The position numbers and the translations under genes are program-made. Shown here piece by piece: positions 1 to 8,889 of a DNA stretch of 32,031 nucleotides. Within the stretch, counting starts at the first letter, position 1; every line of letters starts with the position of its first letter. This DNA comes from an uncultured Gemmiger sp. (GTDB taxonomy: Bacteria; Bacillota; Clostridia; Oscillospirales; Ruminococcaceae): positions 1 through 32,031 of the forward strand of contig CAKSUQ010000021.1 in NCBI GenBank assembly GCA_934502625.1. Direction: 5' to 3'. The notes beneath the pieces were generated by a model that was given only the letters and a program-made list of their open reading frames with translations, did no database searches and was not told where the DNA came from.

Positions 1-620
1 GCACCGGCCTGATCGAACGCCTGCATCTGCATGACGCCGGGGCGGACGGTGGACATCTGCGGGCGGAAGCGCGGGCAGATGATGGTAGCCATCAGGTGGC
101 CGCCGAAAGCGGGGCGGGTCATCTTCAGGTTGGTGTTCTCCTCAAACTTGGTGTTGTCCACATCAATGTTGGAGGTGGTGCGCAGGAAGTTCTTGTACTT
201 CTCGACATCGACGTCCAGATGGGTGCAGTCGGCGGTCAGACCGGTGTGCAGACGGGCTGCGCAGCGGGGGCCGAGGTCGCGGCCCAGGTTGGTCGCGCCG
301 ATCAGCATGATCTCGGGCTTCTTGTCCATGATGAGGTCGCACAGCGCCTTGGCATAGCCATCGGTGGTGTAGTCCTTCAGCAGGGGGCTGTCGATATTGT
401 AGACACGGTCAGCGCCGTAGCCGCCCAGAGTCTTGAGGTCAGCCTCAGCCAGACCGCTGCCCATGACGACACCAGCCAGCTCAACGCCGAGGTCGTTCGC
501 CAGCTTGCGGCCTTCGCTCAGCAGCTGATAGCTGATGGACTGGATCTCGCCTTCGCGCTGCTCGCAGAATACCCACACGCCCTTGAAGGCGGCGGTGTCC
601 ATTGCATTGAATTCAGCCAT
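1..620 (-). CDS. etfA: Electron transfer flavoprotein subunit alpha, partial (C-terminus beyond the left edge)
   Basis: Only the first 206 codons lie in the window; family members are about 320-340 residues, so the C-terminal FAD-binding domain is missing here. The ATG at 618-620 follows AAGGAG with 8-nt spacing. The visible part is the EtfA N-terminal alpha/beta domain, beginning MAEFNAMDTAAFKGVWVFCE, with GRDLGPRCAARLHTGLTADC at about residues 114-133. EtfA pairs with EtfB; in butyrate-forming clostridia the EtfAB-Bcd complex couples NADH oxidation to crotonyl-CoA and ferredoxin reduction by electron bifurcation. It is the last visible gene of the thl-crt-hbd-bcd-etfB-etfA series, 17 nt behind etfB. 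That this copy bifurcates is inferred from the gene set, not from residues visible here. Confidence 0.93.
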   Translation of the reverse strand, partial: MAEFNAMDTAAFKGVWVFCEQREGEIQSISYQLLSEGRKLANDLGVELAGVVMGSGLAEADLKTLGGYGADRVYNIDSPLLKDYTTDGYAKALCDLIMDKKPEIMLIGATNLGRDLGPRCAARLHTGLTADCTHLDVDVEKYKNFLRTTSNIDVDNTKFEENTNLKMTRPAFGGHLMATIICPRFRPQMSTVRPGVMQMQAFDQAG

Positions 621-637
621 TGTTCGTTTCTCCTTCC

Positions 638-1423
638 TCAAATCAGGTGCTTGTCGTTCAGGATGCCGACCAGCTGGGCAGCGTCCTCGACCTTCATGCC
701 GGCGCCCTTGACCGGAGGAGCAAAGGACTTGTAAACGTTCGTCGGGGAGCCCTTCAGACCGATGGTGTCGGTCTCGATGAGCGGATCGTCCTTCAGAGCG
801 TTGTAATCAAAGACCTCAAGCGGCTTGTCGTAGCACTCGAAGATGCCGGAAACGCTCATGTAACGCGGGGTGTTCAGCTCCTTGATGCAGGTCAGCAGGC
901 AGGGAGTCTGAACCTTCAGCTCCATGTAGCCGTCCTCGAGCTGACGCTTGACGGTCAGGCTGTTGCCGTCCTTCTGAATGTCGGTGACATAGGTGACCTG
1001 GGGCAGGTGCAGCTTCTCGGCGATCTGGGGGCCGACCTGGGCGGTGTCGCCGTCGATGGCCTGACGGCCGCAGAAAACGATGTCCTCGGGGCCGACGCCG
1101 ATCTTGTTGACGGCAGCGGCCAGGATCTGGGAGGTAGCGAAGGTATCGGAACCGCCGAACTCGCGGCCGGAAACCAGCACGCCGCGGTCAGCGCCGCGGG
1201 CCATCAGCTCACGCAGCATACCCTCTGCCGGCGGCGGGCCCATGGTGACGACGACGACCTCGCAGCCGGTCTCGTCCTTCAGCTGCAGGGCGGCCTCGAC
1301 GGCGTTCAGGTCGTCGGGGTTGGTGATGGTAGCCATGGCAGAGCGGTCCATGGTGCCGTCAGCCTTGACAGCGACCTTGCCCTGCGTATCGGGAACCTGT
1401 TTGACACAAACGATTGCTTTCAT
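638..1423 (-). CDS. etfB: Electron transfer flavoprotein subunit beta
   Basis: Full-length 261-residue EtfB (family about 255-265). It has the NPDDLNAVEAAL segment at 35-46 and GRQAIDGDTAQVGP at 119-132, a stretch shared by FixA/EtfB proteins of the bifurcating group. In such complexes the beta subunit carries the FAD that splits the NADH electron pair. The ATG at 1421-1423 follows a Shine-Dalgarno that overlaps the bcd stop codon (TAAGGAGG), so translation is probably coupled to bcd. The gap to bcd is 14 nt and to etfA 17 nt. This is one transcript with its partners by every visible criterion. Confidence 0.95.
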   Translation of the reverse strand: MKAIVCVKQVPDTQGKVAVKADGTMDRSAMATITNPDDLNAVEAALQLKDETGCEVVVVTMGPPPAEGMLRELMARGADRGVLVSGREFGGSDTFATSQILAAAVNKIGVGPEDIVFCGRQAIDGDTAQVGPQIAEKLHLPQVTYVTDIQKDGNSLTVKRQLEDGYMELKVQTPCLLTCIKELNTPRYMSVSGIFECYDKPLEVFDYNALKDDPLIETDTIGLKGSPTNVYKSFAPPVKGAGMKVEDAAQLVGILNDKHLI

Positions 1424-1437
1424 TACGTCTGTCCTCC

Positions 1438-2607
<1,170 letters not shown>

Positions 2608-2681
2608 TACTTAATCCTCCCTATATCAACAAACGCAGCCCGGCACGGTGCTCGCCGCGCCAGGCGCGTAAGTTTACAAAA

Positions 2682-3554
2682 TTACAGAGCGTCGACCGGG
2701 GTCTTGGTGCGGTCAGCGTTGTAGACGTAGAAGCCCTTGCCGGTCTTGCAGCCGAGGTTGCCGCCGCGAACCATCTTGCGGATCAGCGGGCAGGCACGGT
2801 ACTTGCTGTCGCCGGTCTCCTTGTACAGGACGTCCATGATGGCGAGGCAGATGTCCAGACCGACGAAGTCGCCCAGCTCCAGGGGACCCATCGGGTGATT
2901 GGCACCCAGCTTCATGGCGGTGTCGATACCGGCGATGTCAGAAACGCCCTCCATCTTGATGAAGGCAGCCTCGTTGATCATCGGGATCAGGATGCGGTTG
3001 ACGACGAAACCGGCAGCCTCGTTGACCTGAACAGGGGTCTTGCCGATCTCGGCGCTGATCTTCTTGATGGCCTCAACGGTCTCGGCGGGGGTGTTGACAC
3101 CGGCGATGACCTCGATGAGCTTCATGCGGTCAGCAGGGTTGAAGAAGTGCATGCCGACCAGAGGACGAGACAGACCCTTGCCGATCTCGGTGATGGACAG
3201 AGAAGAGGTGTTGGAAGCGAAAACGCACTCCGGCTTGCAGATCTTGTCCAGCTCGCCAAAGGTGGTCTGCTTGACCTTCATATCCTCGAAAGCAGCCTCG
3301 ACGATCAGGTCGCAGTCAGCGCACAGATCCTCTTTCAGGCCAGCGGTGATGGCAGCCATGCGGCGGTCGACCTCAGCCTGATCCAGCTTGCCCTTCGCGA
3401 CGAGCTTGGCGTAACCGGCGGCAATCTTCGCCTTGCCGTTGTCAGCCCACTCCTGCTTGATGTCACACAGCGCGACGGTGTAGCCCTCGACCTGTGCAAA
3501 AGCCTTTGCAATGCCCTGACCCATAGTGCCAGCGCCAATAACGCCTACCTTCAT
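2682..3554 (-). CDS. hbd: 3-hydroxybutyryl-CoA dehydrogenase
   Basis: 290 residues. Reduces acetoacetyl-CoA to 3-hydroxybutyryl-CoA with NAD(P)H. The Rossmann motif GAGTMG is at 7-12. The C-terminal helical domain contains NHPMGPLELGDFVGLD from residue 219. Probable catalytic residues by family position are S117 (NTSS), H136 (MHFFNP), E148 and N186. A TTG would open the frame five codons earlier, but the ATG at 3552-3554 sits 7 nt behind GGAGGT and starts MKVGVIGAG as in homologues, so that start is chosen. It lies between crt (92-nt gap) and bcd (74-nt gap). The crt-hbd gap holds a direct repeat and a hairpin, described separately. Confidence 0.95.
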   Translation of the reverse strand: MKVGVIGAGTMGQGIAKAFAQVEGYTVALCDIKQEWADNGKAKIAAGYAKLVAKGKLDQAEVDRRMAAITAGLKEDLCADCDLIVEAAFEDMKVKQTTFGELDKICKPECVFASNTSSLSITEIGKGLSRPLVGMHFFNPADRMKLIEVIAGVNTPAETVEAIKKISAEIGKTPVQVNEAAGFVVNRILIPMINEAAFIKMEGVSDIAGIDTAMKLGANHPMGPLELGDFVGLDICLAIMDVLYKETGDSKYRACPLIRKMVRGGNLGCKTGKGFYVYNADRTKTPVDAL

Positions 3555-3573
3555 AGTAGTTACCTCCAATTTA

Positions 3574-3625
3574 AGATAAAAGATACTAGATAAAAGATAA
3601 TAAAACCGGTGTGCGCGTTGCGCAC
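3574..3625. repeat. Tandem 12-bp direct repeat and short hairpin between crt and hbd
   Basis: AGATAAAAGATA occurs at 3574-3585 and again at 3588-3599, two bases apart. It is followed at 3611-3625 by a perfect 6-bp inverted repeat, GTGCGC-GTT-GCGCAC. Read on the minus strand (crt to hbd), the hairpin comes first and is followed within five bases by a T-rich run, so it could act as a weak attenuator or an mRNA processing and stability site. No function is established; the positions and symmetry are directly visible. Confidence 0.5.
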
Positions 3626-3646
3626 GATTTTAAGATTTATCTAAAA

Positions 3647-4432
3647 TTAGTTGTTCGTGAAAACCGGCTTCGGTTTCGGCTTCTCGCGGCTCAGGAAGCA
3701 GCCCATGCCCTCGACCTGATCGTGGGTCTCGAAGCAATCGCCGAACAGCTTCTCCTCAACCTCGACCGCCTGCTCGATGGGCAGGCTGATGCCGTCGTTA
3801 ATGGCCTTCTTGCAGTTGCGAACGGCGATGGGCGCGTTCTTCGCAATCTTGCCAGCCAGCTTCAACGCAGCGGGCATCAGCTCCTCCTGCGTGTAGACGG
3901 CGTTGACAAGGCCAATGCGCAGGGCTTCGTCCGCCTTGATGTTCAGGGCAGAGTAAACCAGCTGCTTTGCCATGCCCATGCCGACGAGGCGCGCCAGACG
4001 CTGCGTGCCGCCGAAGCCCGGCGTGATGCCCAGACCCACTTCCGGCTGGCCGAAGACGGCGTTGTCGGAGCAGAGGCGGATGTCGCAGCTCATAGCCAGC
4101 TCATTGCCGCCGCCCAGCGCGAAGCCGTTGACAGCTGCGATGACGGGCAGCGGGAAGTGCTCGATCATCAGGAAAACGTCGTTGCCCAGCTTGCCGAACG
4201 CTTCACCCTCGGCCTTCGTCATGGTGGACATCGAGCCGATGTCAGCACCGGCGACGAAGCTCTTGTCACCGGCGCCGGTCAGGACGACACAGCGGACGGT
4301 GTTCTGATCGATGGCCTCAAAAGCGGCCTTCAGGTCAGCCAGAACTTCCGGGTTCAGCGCGTTCAGCGCCTTCGGACGGTCGATCGTCAGGACAGCAACG
4401 GCGTCCTGAATCTCAGTAGTAACAAAGGACAT
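3647..4432 (-). CDS. crt: 3-hydroxybutyryl-CoA dehydratase (crotonase)
   Basis: 261-residue enoyl-CoA hydratase/isomerase. Dehydrates 3-hydroxybutyryl-CoA to crotonyl-CoA. The oxyanion-hole segments are AGADI (61-65) and GFALGGG (103-109). The two catalytic glutamates of hydratases are present as E111 (GGGNE) and E131 (FGQPEVGLG), followed by TPGFGGTQRL, which supports a true hydratase rather than an isomerase-only member. The ATG at 4430-4432 follows GGAGGA. It lies 18 nt behind thl and 92 nt before hbd. Its position among thl, hbd and bcd fixes the physiological role as short-chain crotonase. Confidence 0.95.
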   Translation of the reverse strand: MSFVTTEIQDAVAVLTIDRPKALNALNPEVLADLKAAFEAIDQNTVRCVVLTGAGDKSFVAGADIGSMSTMTKAEGEAFGKLGNDVFLMIEHFPLPVIAAVNGFALGGGNELAMSCDIRLCSDNAVFGQPEVGLGITPGFGGTQRLARLVGMGMAKQLVYSALNIKADEALRIGLVNAVYTQEELMPAALKLAGKIAKNAPIAVRNCKKAINDGISLPIEQAVEVEEKLFGDCFETHDQVEGMGCFLSREKPKPKPVFTNN

Positions 4433-4450
4433 TGTGTATTCCTCCGGTAA

Positions 4451-5665
4451 TTACATTTCAACGATGGTGGCGCAGCCCATGCCGCCGCCGATGCACAGGG
4501 TAGCCAGACCCTTGTGTGCGCCGCGATGCTTCATGGCGTACAGCAGGGTGACGAGGATACGCGCACCGGAAGCACCGACGGGGTGACCCAGCGCGATAGC
4601 GCCGCCGTTGACGTTCAGCTTCTCCTGATCGAAGTGCAGCGCCTCGCCGACTGCGACAGACTGCGCAGCGAAAGCCTCGTTGGCCTCGATCAGATCCATG
4701 TCGTCGACGGTCAGGCCGGTCTTGGCCATGACCTTCTTGGTGGCGGCGATGGGGCCGAGACCCATGACCTCAGGCTCGACGCCGGCCAGCGCACCGGCAA
4801 CCCAGGTCGCCAGAGGCTCAACGCCCAGCTCCTTGGCCTTCTCCTCGCTCATGATGACCAGAGCGGCAGCGCCGTCGTTGATGGCAGAGGAGTTGGCGGC
4901 GGTGACGATGCCGTCCTTCTTGAAGCAGGGCTTCAGCTTGCCCAGCACTTCCATGCTGCTCAGGCGAGGGCCTTCGTCGGTATCAAACACGGTGTCGCCC
5001 TTCTTGCCCTTGATGACAACGGGAACGATCTCGTCCTTGAAAGAGCCATCGGCGATAGCCTTGGCGGCCTTCTCCTGAGAATGGAAGGCGAAAGCGTCCA
5101 GCTGCTCACGGGTGATGGGGCTGTAGCCGTACTTCTTCTGGTAAGTCTCGTTGGTGCAGACGTTCTCGGCGGTCATGCCCATGTGCATGTTGTAGCCGGT
5201 GGCGTCCCACAGCGCGTCATTGACCATCGTGTCGACCAGCTCGCTCTTGCCCATGGGGGAGCCCATGCGGTAGCCGTAGCGACCCTTCATCATGGCGAAC
5301 GGAGCCATGTCCATGTTCTCCATACCACCGGCGACGACGATGTCAGCATCGCCGGCCTCGATCATCTGGGCAGCCATGTTGACGCAGTTCAGACCGGAGC
5401 CGCAGACGACGTTGACGGTGACGGCGGGGGTCTCGATGGGCAGGCCGGCCTTCAGAGAAGCCTGACGAGCGACGTTCTGGCCCAGACCGGCCTGGATGAC
5501 GCAGCCCATGTAGACGTGGTCGACCTGCTCCGGCTTGACGTTGGCGCGGTTCAGAGCCTCCTTGATGACGATGGAGCCCAGCTCAGCGGCGGGGACATTG
5601 GCGAGGGTGCCGCCGAACTTGCCAATGGCAGTACGGCAGGCGCTGGCGATGACGATCTTTTTCAT
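4451..5665 (-). CDS. thl: Acetyl-CoA acetyltransferase (thiolase)
   Basis: 404 residues from the ATG at 5663-5665, preceded by AGGAGG with 6-nt spacing. An upstream in-frame start would add 16 residues without a ribosome site. Condenses two acetyl-CoA to acetoacetyl-CoA, the first step towards butyrate. Nucleophilic Cys is C88 (NVVCGSG); H361 (GHPVGASG) and C391 (CIGGGMG) complete the active site. Slightly longer than the usual 390-395 residues. First catabolic gene of the minus-strand series, 89 nt after coaD. No convincing promoter was found in those 89 nt, so transcription probably comes from the coaD promoter. Also named atoB/thlA. Confidence 0.96.
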   Translation of the reverse strand: MKKIVIASACRTAIGKFGGTLANVPAAELGSIVIKEALNRANVKPEQVDHVYMGCVIQAGLGQNVARQASLKAGLPIETPAVTVNVVCGSGLNCVNMAAQMIEAGDADIVVAGGMENMDMAPFAMMKGRYGYRMGSPMGKSELVDTMVNDALWDATGYNMHMGMTAENVCTNETYQKKYGYSPITREQLDAFAFHSQEKAAKAIADGSFKDEIVPVVIKGKKGDTVFDTDEGPRLSSMEVLGKLKPCFKKDGIVTAANSSAINDGAAALVIMSEEKAKELGVEPLATWVAGALAGVEPEVMGLGPIAATKKVMAKTGLTVDDMDLIEANEAFAAQSVAVGEALHFDQEKLNVNGGAIALGHPVGASGARILVTLLYAMKHRGAHKGLATLCIGGGMGCATIVEM

Positions 5666-5754
5666 AAGTAGCCTCCTAAAAATTCTCTCTTTGGATGGAC
5701 TATTGAGTAACAATTTATTTTCAGGCCGACGGAAAACGCGGCTTGAATGCGGTT

Positions 5755-6246
5755 TTACAGCTCCCCTGCCTCGCGCTTGGCAATGAGCGCACGCTCAACG
5801 TTGCGGGGCACAAAGCGGGAAACATCCTGCCCGTAGTGGGCGGCCTCCCGCACGATGGTGGAGGAAAGATAACTCCACTTGATGGCCGTGGCGAGGAACA
5901 CTGTCTCGATCTCGGGCATCATGGCGAAGTTCGTGTGGGCCAGCTGGATTTCATTTTCAAAATCCGTGACCGCACGCAGACCGCGCACCATGACGGTAGC
6001 GCCCTTCTGCTTGGCGAAGGTGACCGTCAGCCCGTTGAAGGAGTCGATCTCAACGTTCGGGATGTTCTTGCAGGCCTCCCGCAGCATGGCAACGCGCTCC
6101 TCTACCGTAAAAAGCGGAGTCTTGGCACTGTTGACCAGCACCGCGACGATCACCTTGTCAAACATACGGCTGGAGCGCTTGATAATATCGAGATGCCCGT
6201 TCGTGACGGGGTCGAAGCTGCCGGGATACATGGCGATGGTGGGCAT
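5755..6246 (-). CDS. coaD: Phosphopantetheine adenylyltransferase
   Basis: 163 residues, normal for bacterial CoaD. Transfers AMP from ATP to 4'-phosphopantetheine, the penultimate step of CoA synthesis. The nucleotidyltransferase motif is [10 protein letters not shown] at 9-18 (TxGH type), with [10 protein letters not shown] from 88 and the SSTIVRE segment at 128-134 (family ISSTxxR). The ATG at 6244-6246 has only a modest AAAGG site about 10 nt upstream. It heads the minus-strand butyrate series. In many Firmicutes coaD instead follows an rsmD methyltransferase gene, so its place in front of thl is notable. A CoA-making enzyme with a pathway running entirely on CoA thioesters suggests shared control, which is inference. 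Confidence 0.96.
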   Translation of the reverse strand: MPTIAMYPGSFDPVTNGHLDIIKRSSRMFDKVIVAVLVNSAKTPLFTVEERVAMLREACKNIPNVEIDSFNGLTVTFAKQKGATVMVRGLRAVTDFENEIQLAHTNFAMMPEIETVFLATAIKWSYLSSTIVREAAHYGQDVSRFVPRNVERALIAKREAGEL

Positions 6247-6282
6247 GGGTGGTGAACCTTTCCGGTTGGATTTGCACCTTAC

Positions 6283-6300
6283 TTGTTAAAAAATAAACAA
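6283..6300. promoter_or_regulatory. Rex-like redox operator, site 1 (coaD leader)
   Basis: TTGTTAA-AAAA-TAAACAA matches 13 of the 14 fixed positions of the clostridial Rex consensus TTGTTAA-N4-TTAACAA. Rex is a repressor that senses the NADH/NAD+ ratio and is known to control butyrate genes in clostridia. The site lies between the candidate coaD promoter and the coaD start, where bound protein would block elongation. The same bases also sit inside an AT-rich inverted repeat (6277-6307). Confidence 0.65.
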
Positions 6301-6317
6301 CATAAGGGGTAAAGCAA

Positions 6318-6384
6318 GGCACCGACGCCGACGCTGGCTCTTTGGGGCTTCTCCATTGGGTCAGAAATACGGCGGCAAGGTGCC
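6318..6384 (-). other. Structured leader of the coaD-thl transcript
   Basis: Two nested stems are visible: 6318-6323 with 6379-6384 (GGCACC/GGTGCC) and 6326-6330 with 6370-6374 (CGCCG/CGGCG), enclosing about 39 nt. On the minus strand this lies in the 5' untranslated region of coaD, just behind the predicted start site. A second small fold, GCGG with CCGC, is possible just upstream. I could not match it to a riboswitch or RNA class by eye. It may be a leader structure or a small RNA. Confidence 0.35.
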
Positions 6385-6418
6385 GCTGCGGGCCGGTGTT
6401 TCCCGAACCGCTACTATA

Positions 6419-6447
6419 GTTTTACCATCTTGTTAAGGTTTTGTCAA
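6419..6447 (-). promoter_or_regulatory. Promoter of coaD and the minus-strand butyrate genes
   Basis: On the minus strand: -35 TTGACA (6442-6447, perfect), 17-bp spacer, -10 TAAAAC (6419-6424) with an upstream TG, giving an extended -10. A better-looking TATAGT at 6413-6418 has a 23-bp spacing and is less likely. Transcription from here gives a leader of about 165 nt. Confidence 0.5.
6430..6447. promoter_or_regulatory. Rex-like redox operator, site 2 (on the coaD promoter)
   Basis: TTGTTAA-GGTT-TTGTCAA matches 12 of 14 fixed positions of the Rex consensus. It covers the -35 box of the candidate coaD promoter, the expected place for direct repression. Confidence 0.55.
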
Positions 6448-6567
6448 TGGCGAATTTGTTAAAATTCAGTCAGGTTTTCGCAAACGGGAGGATTTCCTAC
6501 CTATTTAAAAGGGCAGATACAGAAAAAGGGAAAAATATTTTTTGATGCCGCGCTCCCCTTCCCCCTC

Positions 6568-6596
6568 TTGACCCGCGGCGCATAACGTGTTATTAT
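6568..6596 (+). promoter_or_regulatory. Promoter of ptb-buk
   Basis: -35 TTGACC (6568-6573), exactly 17 bp, -10 TATTAT (6591-6596): five of six consensus bases in each box. Predicted start near 6603 and a leader of about 60 nt before the ptb ATG. Confidence 0.7.
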
Positions 6597-6604
6597 TTTA
6601 ACAT
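6587..6604. promoter_or_regulatory. Rex-like redox operator, site 3 (on the ptb promoter)
   Basis: GTGTTAT-TATT-TTAACAT matches 11 of 14 fixed positions of the Rex consensus and overlaps the -10 box and start site of the ptb promoter. It is the weakest of the three sites alone; its position and the two better sites nearby raise its credibility. Confidence 0.4.
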
Positions 6605-6663
6605 ACGGGGCTTTTTTGAGAGCGGCCCCGCCTTTGGAAAGAAGCAAAACGAGGTGCTGTAAA

Positions 6664-7572
6664 ATGAATTTTGAGGACCTGATCGCGAAAGTAAAGACCT
6701 GCGGCAAGCAGAAGCTGGCCGTGGCTGCCGCCGAGGATGACGCTGTTCTGGAGGCTGTCGACGCCGCCCACAAGCAGGGCATTGCCGACGCCATTCTGGT
6801 CGGCGATGAGGCTGCCATCCGCAAGATCGCAGCCGAGCTGAACATCAACCTCTCCGACTATGAGATCATCAACGAGCCTGACAAGGTGCAGGCCTCCCTC
6901 AAGGCCGTCAAGCTGGCCCACGACGGCGTGGCCAACATGTACATGAAGGGCCTGCTGGACACCAAGACCTTCCTCAAGAGCGTGCTGGACAAGGAAGTCG
7001 GTCTGCGCACCGGCAATACGCTGTCTCATGTGGCCGTGTTTGAGGTCAAGGGCATTGAGCAGCTGCTGTTCCTGACGGACGTTGCCTTCATGACCTACCC
7101 GACGCTGGAGGATAAAGTACATATCATCGAGAATACCGTCGCCGTCGCCCATGCCTGCGGCGTCGAGTGCCCCAAGGTCGCGCCGCTGGCCGCCGTGGAG
7201 GTCGTCAACCCGAAGATGCCCTGCACCGTCGATGCCGACGAGCTGCGCAAGATGAACGCCGAGGGCAAGATCACCGGCTGTGTCGTCGACGGCCCCCTGT
7301 CCATGGACATTGCCATCGACCCCGAAGCTGCCCACCACAAGGGCGCACAGGATCGCCCGGCCGCAGGCCATGCGGACATCCTGCTGTTCCCCGACATTCA
7401 GGCCGGCAACCTCGTCTACAAGACGCTGGTGCACACCGCCGACTGCAAGAACGGCTGCATCCTGACCGGTACCAAGGTGCCCGCCATCCTGACGAGCCGC
7501 AGCGACTCCTTCCAGACGAAGGTCAATTCCATCGCGCTGGCGGCGGTTGTCGCGGCTGGGCTGAACCAGTAA
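6664..7572 (+). CDS. ptb: Phosphate butyryltransferase
   Basis: 302 residues, the usual length. Exchanges CoA of butyryl-CoA for phosphate to give butyryl phosphate for butyrate kinase. It belongs to the phosphate acetyl/butyryltransferase family; VDGPLSMDIAID at about 213-224 is the most recognisable stretch, and QAGNLVYKTL lies near the C-terminus. The ATG at 6664-6666 follows GAGGTG with 7-nt spacing. It is first in a two-gene plus-strand operon with buk, transcribed away from coaD. A phosphotransacetylase acting on acetyl-CoA is the alternative reading, but the adjacent buk and the butyryl-CoA genes across the control region make butyryl-CoA the likely substrate. Confidence 0.93.
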   Translation: MNFEDLIAKVKTCGKQKLAVAAAEDDAVLEAVDAAHKQGIADAILVGDEAAIRKIAAELNINLSDYEIINEPDKVQASLKAVKLAHDGVANMYMKGLLDTKTFLKSVLDKEVGLRTGNTLSHVAVFEVKGIEQLLFLTDVAFMTYPTLEDKVHIIENTVAVAHACGVECPKVAPLAAVEVVNPKMPCTVDADELRKMNAEGKITGCVVDGPLSMDIAIDPEAAHHKGAQDRPAAGHADILLFPDIQAGNLVYKTLVHTADCKNGCILTGTKVPAILTSRSDSFQTKVNSIALAAVVAAGLNQ

Positions 7573-7583
7573 GAATGTAAAAA

Positions 7584-7720
7584 GCCTTCCCCAGAGGGGG
7601 AAGGTGGCCGAAGGCCGGATGAGGGGCGCGTTTGCGGCAGCCATCCATTGGCGGGCAATCACAGCAAGGCTGCCCCTCATCAGCCGCCTGCGGGCGGCAG
7701 CTTCCCCCTTGGGGGAAGCC
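7584..7720. mobile_element. Non-coding double-hairpin element (MITE-like) inserted between ptb and buk
   Basis: 137 bp with imperfect terminal inverted repeats; each end is itself a pair of hairpins. Left end: GCCTTCCCC-AGA-GGGGGAAGG, then GGCCGAAGGCC, then GATGAGGGGC. Right end, reverse strand: GGCTTCCCCC-AA-GGGGGAAGC, then a GCCGCC/GGCGGC hairpin, then GATGAGGGGC. The 13-bp word AAGAATGTAAAAA flanks it at 7571-7583 and 7722-7734, a probable target duplication. It has no coding capacity, so it would need an external transposase. Removing it with one target copy leaves a normal ptb-buk spacer of about 28-30 nt. Shorter relatives occur at 25571-25593 and 31934-31951. Confidence 0.8.
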
Positions 7721-7748
7721 AAAGAATGTAAAAAAGGAGACATTTATC

Positions 7749-8816
7749 ATGTCCATCAAAACTCTGGTCATCAACCCCGGCTCCACCTCCACCAAGGTCG
7801 GTGTGTTCGAGGACGAGACCCTGCTGTTTGAAGAAACGCTGCGCCATCCCACCGAGGAGATCGCCAAGTACGCCAGCGTCATCGATCAGAAGGACTTCCG
7901 CAAGGAGATCATTCTCGACTTCCTGAAGGAGAAAAACTGCGACCCCAAGACGCTCAACGTCATCGTTGGCCGCGGCGGTCTGCTTAAGCCTATTCCCGGC
8001 GGTACCTACGCCGTCAGCGATGCCCTGCTGGCTGACCTGAAGGCCGGTGTGCAGGGGCAGCATGCGTCCAATCTGGGCGGCATCCTTGCCCGCGAGATCG
8101 GCGACTCCCTTGGCGTGCCCAGCTACATCGTCGACCCCGTCGTCGTCGATGAATTGACCGATAAGGCGCGCATTTCCGGTATGCCGGAGCTGCCCCGCCG
8201 CTCGATCTTCCACGCGCTGAACCAGAAGGCCGTCGCCCGCCGCTTCGCCAAGGAGAACGGCAAGCGCTACGACGAGCTGAACCTCATCGTCATCCACATG
8301 GGCGGCGGTGTCTCGGTCGGCGCGCACGACCACGGCAAGGTCGTTGACGTCAACAATATTCTGGACGGCGAGGGCTGCTTCAGCCCGGAGCGCAGCGGCA
8401 CCGTGCCCGTCGGCGATCTTGTCAAGATGTGCTTCAGCGGCAGCTACACCCAGAAGGAGATCTACAAGAAGATCTGCGGCAATGGCGGCTTCAACGGCTA
8501 CCTGCACACCAACGACGCCCGCGAGGTCAGCAAGATGGCCGACGAGGGCAACGAGCTGGCACAGCAGGTCTGGGAGGCCTTCTTCTACCAGATCGCGAAG
8601 GATGCGGGCGCTATGGCGGCTGTCCTGCACGGCAAGGTCGACCAGATCATCCTGACCGGCGGCATCGCCTACAACCCGTTCACGGCCAAGACCCTGACCG
8701 ACTACCTCGGCTGGATCGCCCCCGTCACCACCTACCCCGGCGAGGACGAGCTGCTCGCCCTCTGTCAGGGCGCCCTCCGCGTCATGACCGGCGAGGAAGA
8801 GGCGAAGAACTACTAA
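7749..8816 (+). CDS. buk: Butyrate kinase
   Basis: 355 residues, normal length. Transfers phosphate from butyryl phosphate to ADP, yielding butyrate and ATP. It is an ASKHA-fold kinase: phosphate-1 motif NPGSTSTK at 9-16, GRGG at 74-77, HMGGG at 183-187 and GCFSPERSG at 209-217. The ATG at 7749-7751 follows AAGGAGA with 8-nt spacing. An in-frame extension upstream runs through the inserted repeat element and is not used. With ptb it completes the kinase route to butyrate, as opposed to the butyryl-CoA:acetate CoA-transferase route of Faecalibacterium and Roseburia. A strong terminator follows. Confidence 0.96.
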   Translation: MSIKTLVINPGSTSTKVGVFEDETLLFEETLRHPTEEIAKYASVIDQKDFRKEIILDFLKEKNCDPKTLNVIVGRGGLLKPIPGGTYAVSDALLADLKAGVQGQHASNLGGILAREIGDSLGVPSYIVDPVVVDELTDKARISGMPELPRRSIFHALNQKAVARRFAKENGKRYDELNLIVIHMGGGVSVGAHDHGKVVDVNNILDGEGCFSPERSGTVPVGDLVKMCFSGSYTQKEIYKKICGNGGFNGYLHTNDAREVSKMADEGNELAQQVWEAFFYQIAKDAGAMAAVLHGKVDQIILTGGIAYNPFTAKTLTDYLGWIAPVTTYPGEDELLALCQGALRVMTGEEEAKNY

Positions 8817-8834
8817 TCGCATAACATAAAGAAA

Positions 8835-8876
8835 CCCGCCCTTGACAGCATCTACGCTGCCAAGGGCGGGCTTTTG
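8835..8876 (+). terminator. Terminator behind buk, probably bidirectional
   Basis: Ten-base-pair stem CCCGCCCTTG (8835-8844) with CAAGGGCGGG (8861-8870), extended by an inner CAGC/GCTG, then CTTTTG. On the minus strand the tail reads TTTCTTTATG, so it can also end the convergent 8890-9762 gene. Confidence 0.9.
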
Positions 8877-8889
8877 TTATATTTGTTGC

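Larger units (their letters stand above)
6247..6663. promoter_or_regulatory. Divergent control region of the butyrate locus
   Basis: 417 bp without a gene between coaD (minus) and ptb (plus). It holds one candidate promoter each way, three Rex-like palindromes and one half-site (TTGTTAA, 6456-6462). It also holds a GC-rich inverted repeat in the coaD leader (6318-6384) and a small inverted repeat in the ptb leader (CGGGGC 6606-6611 with GCCCCG 6625-6630). The rest, about 6465-6565, is A-rich and shows nothing I can name. ptb has a GAGGTG ribosome site just before its ATG. Confidence 0.75.

Noticed and set aside
6277..6307. AT-rich hairpin CCTTA...TAAGG before coaD as a terminator
   Set aside because: The stem is interrupted and has no T-run after it; the inner symmetry is better explained as a Rex-like operator.
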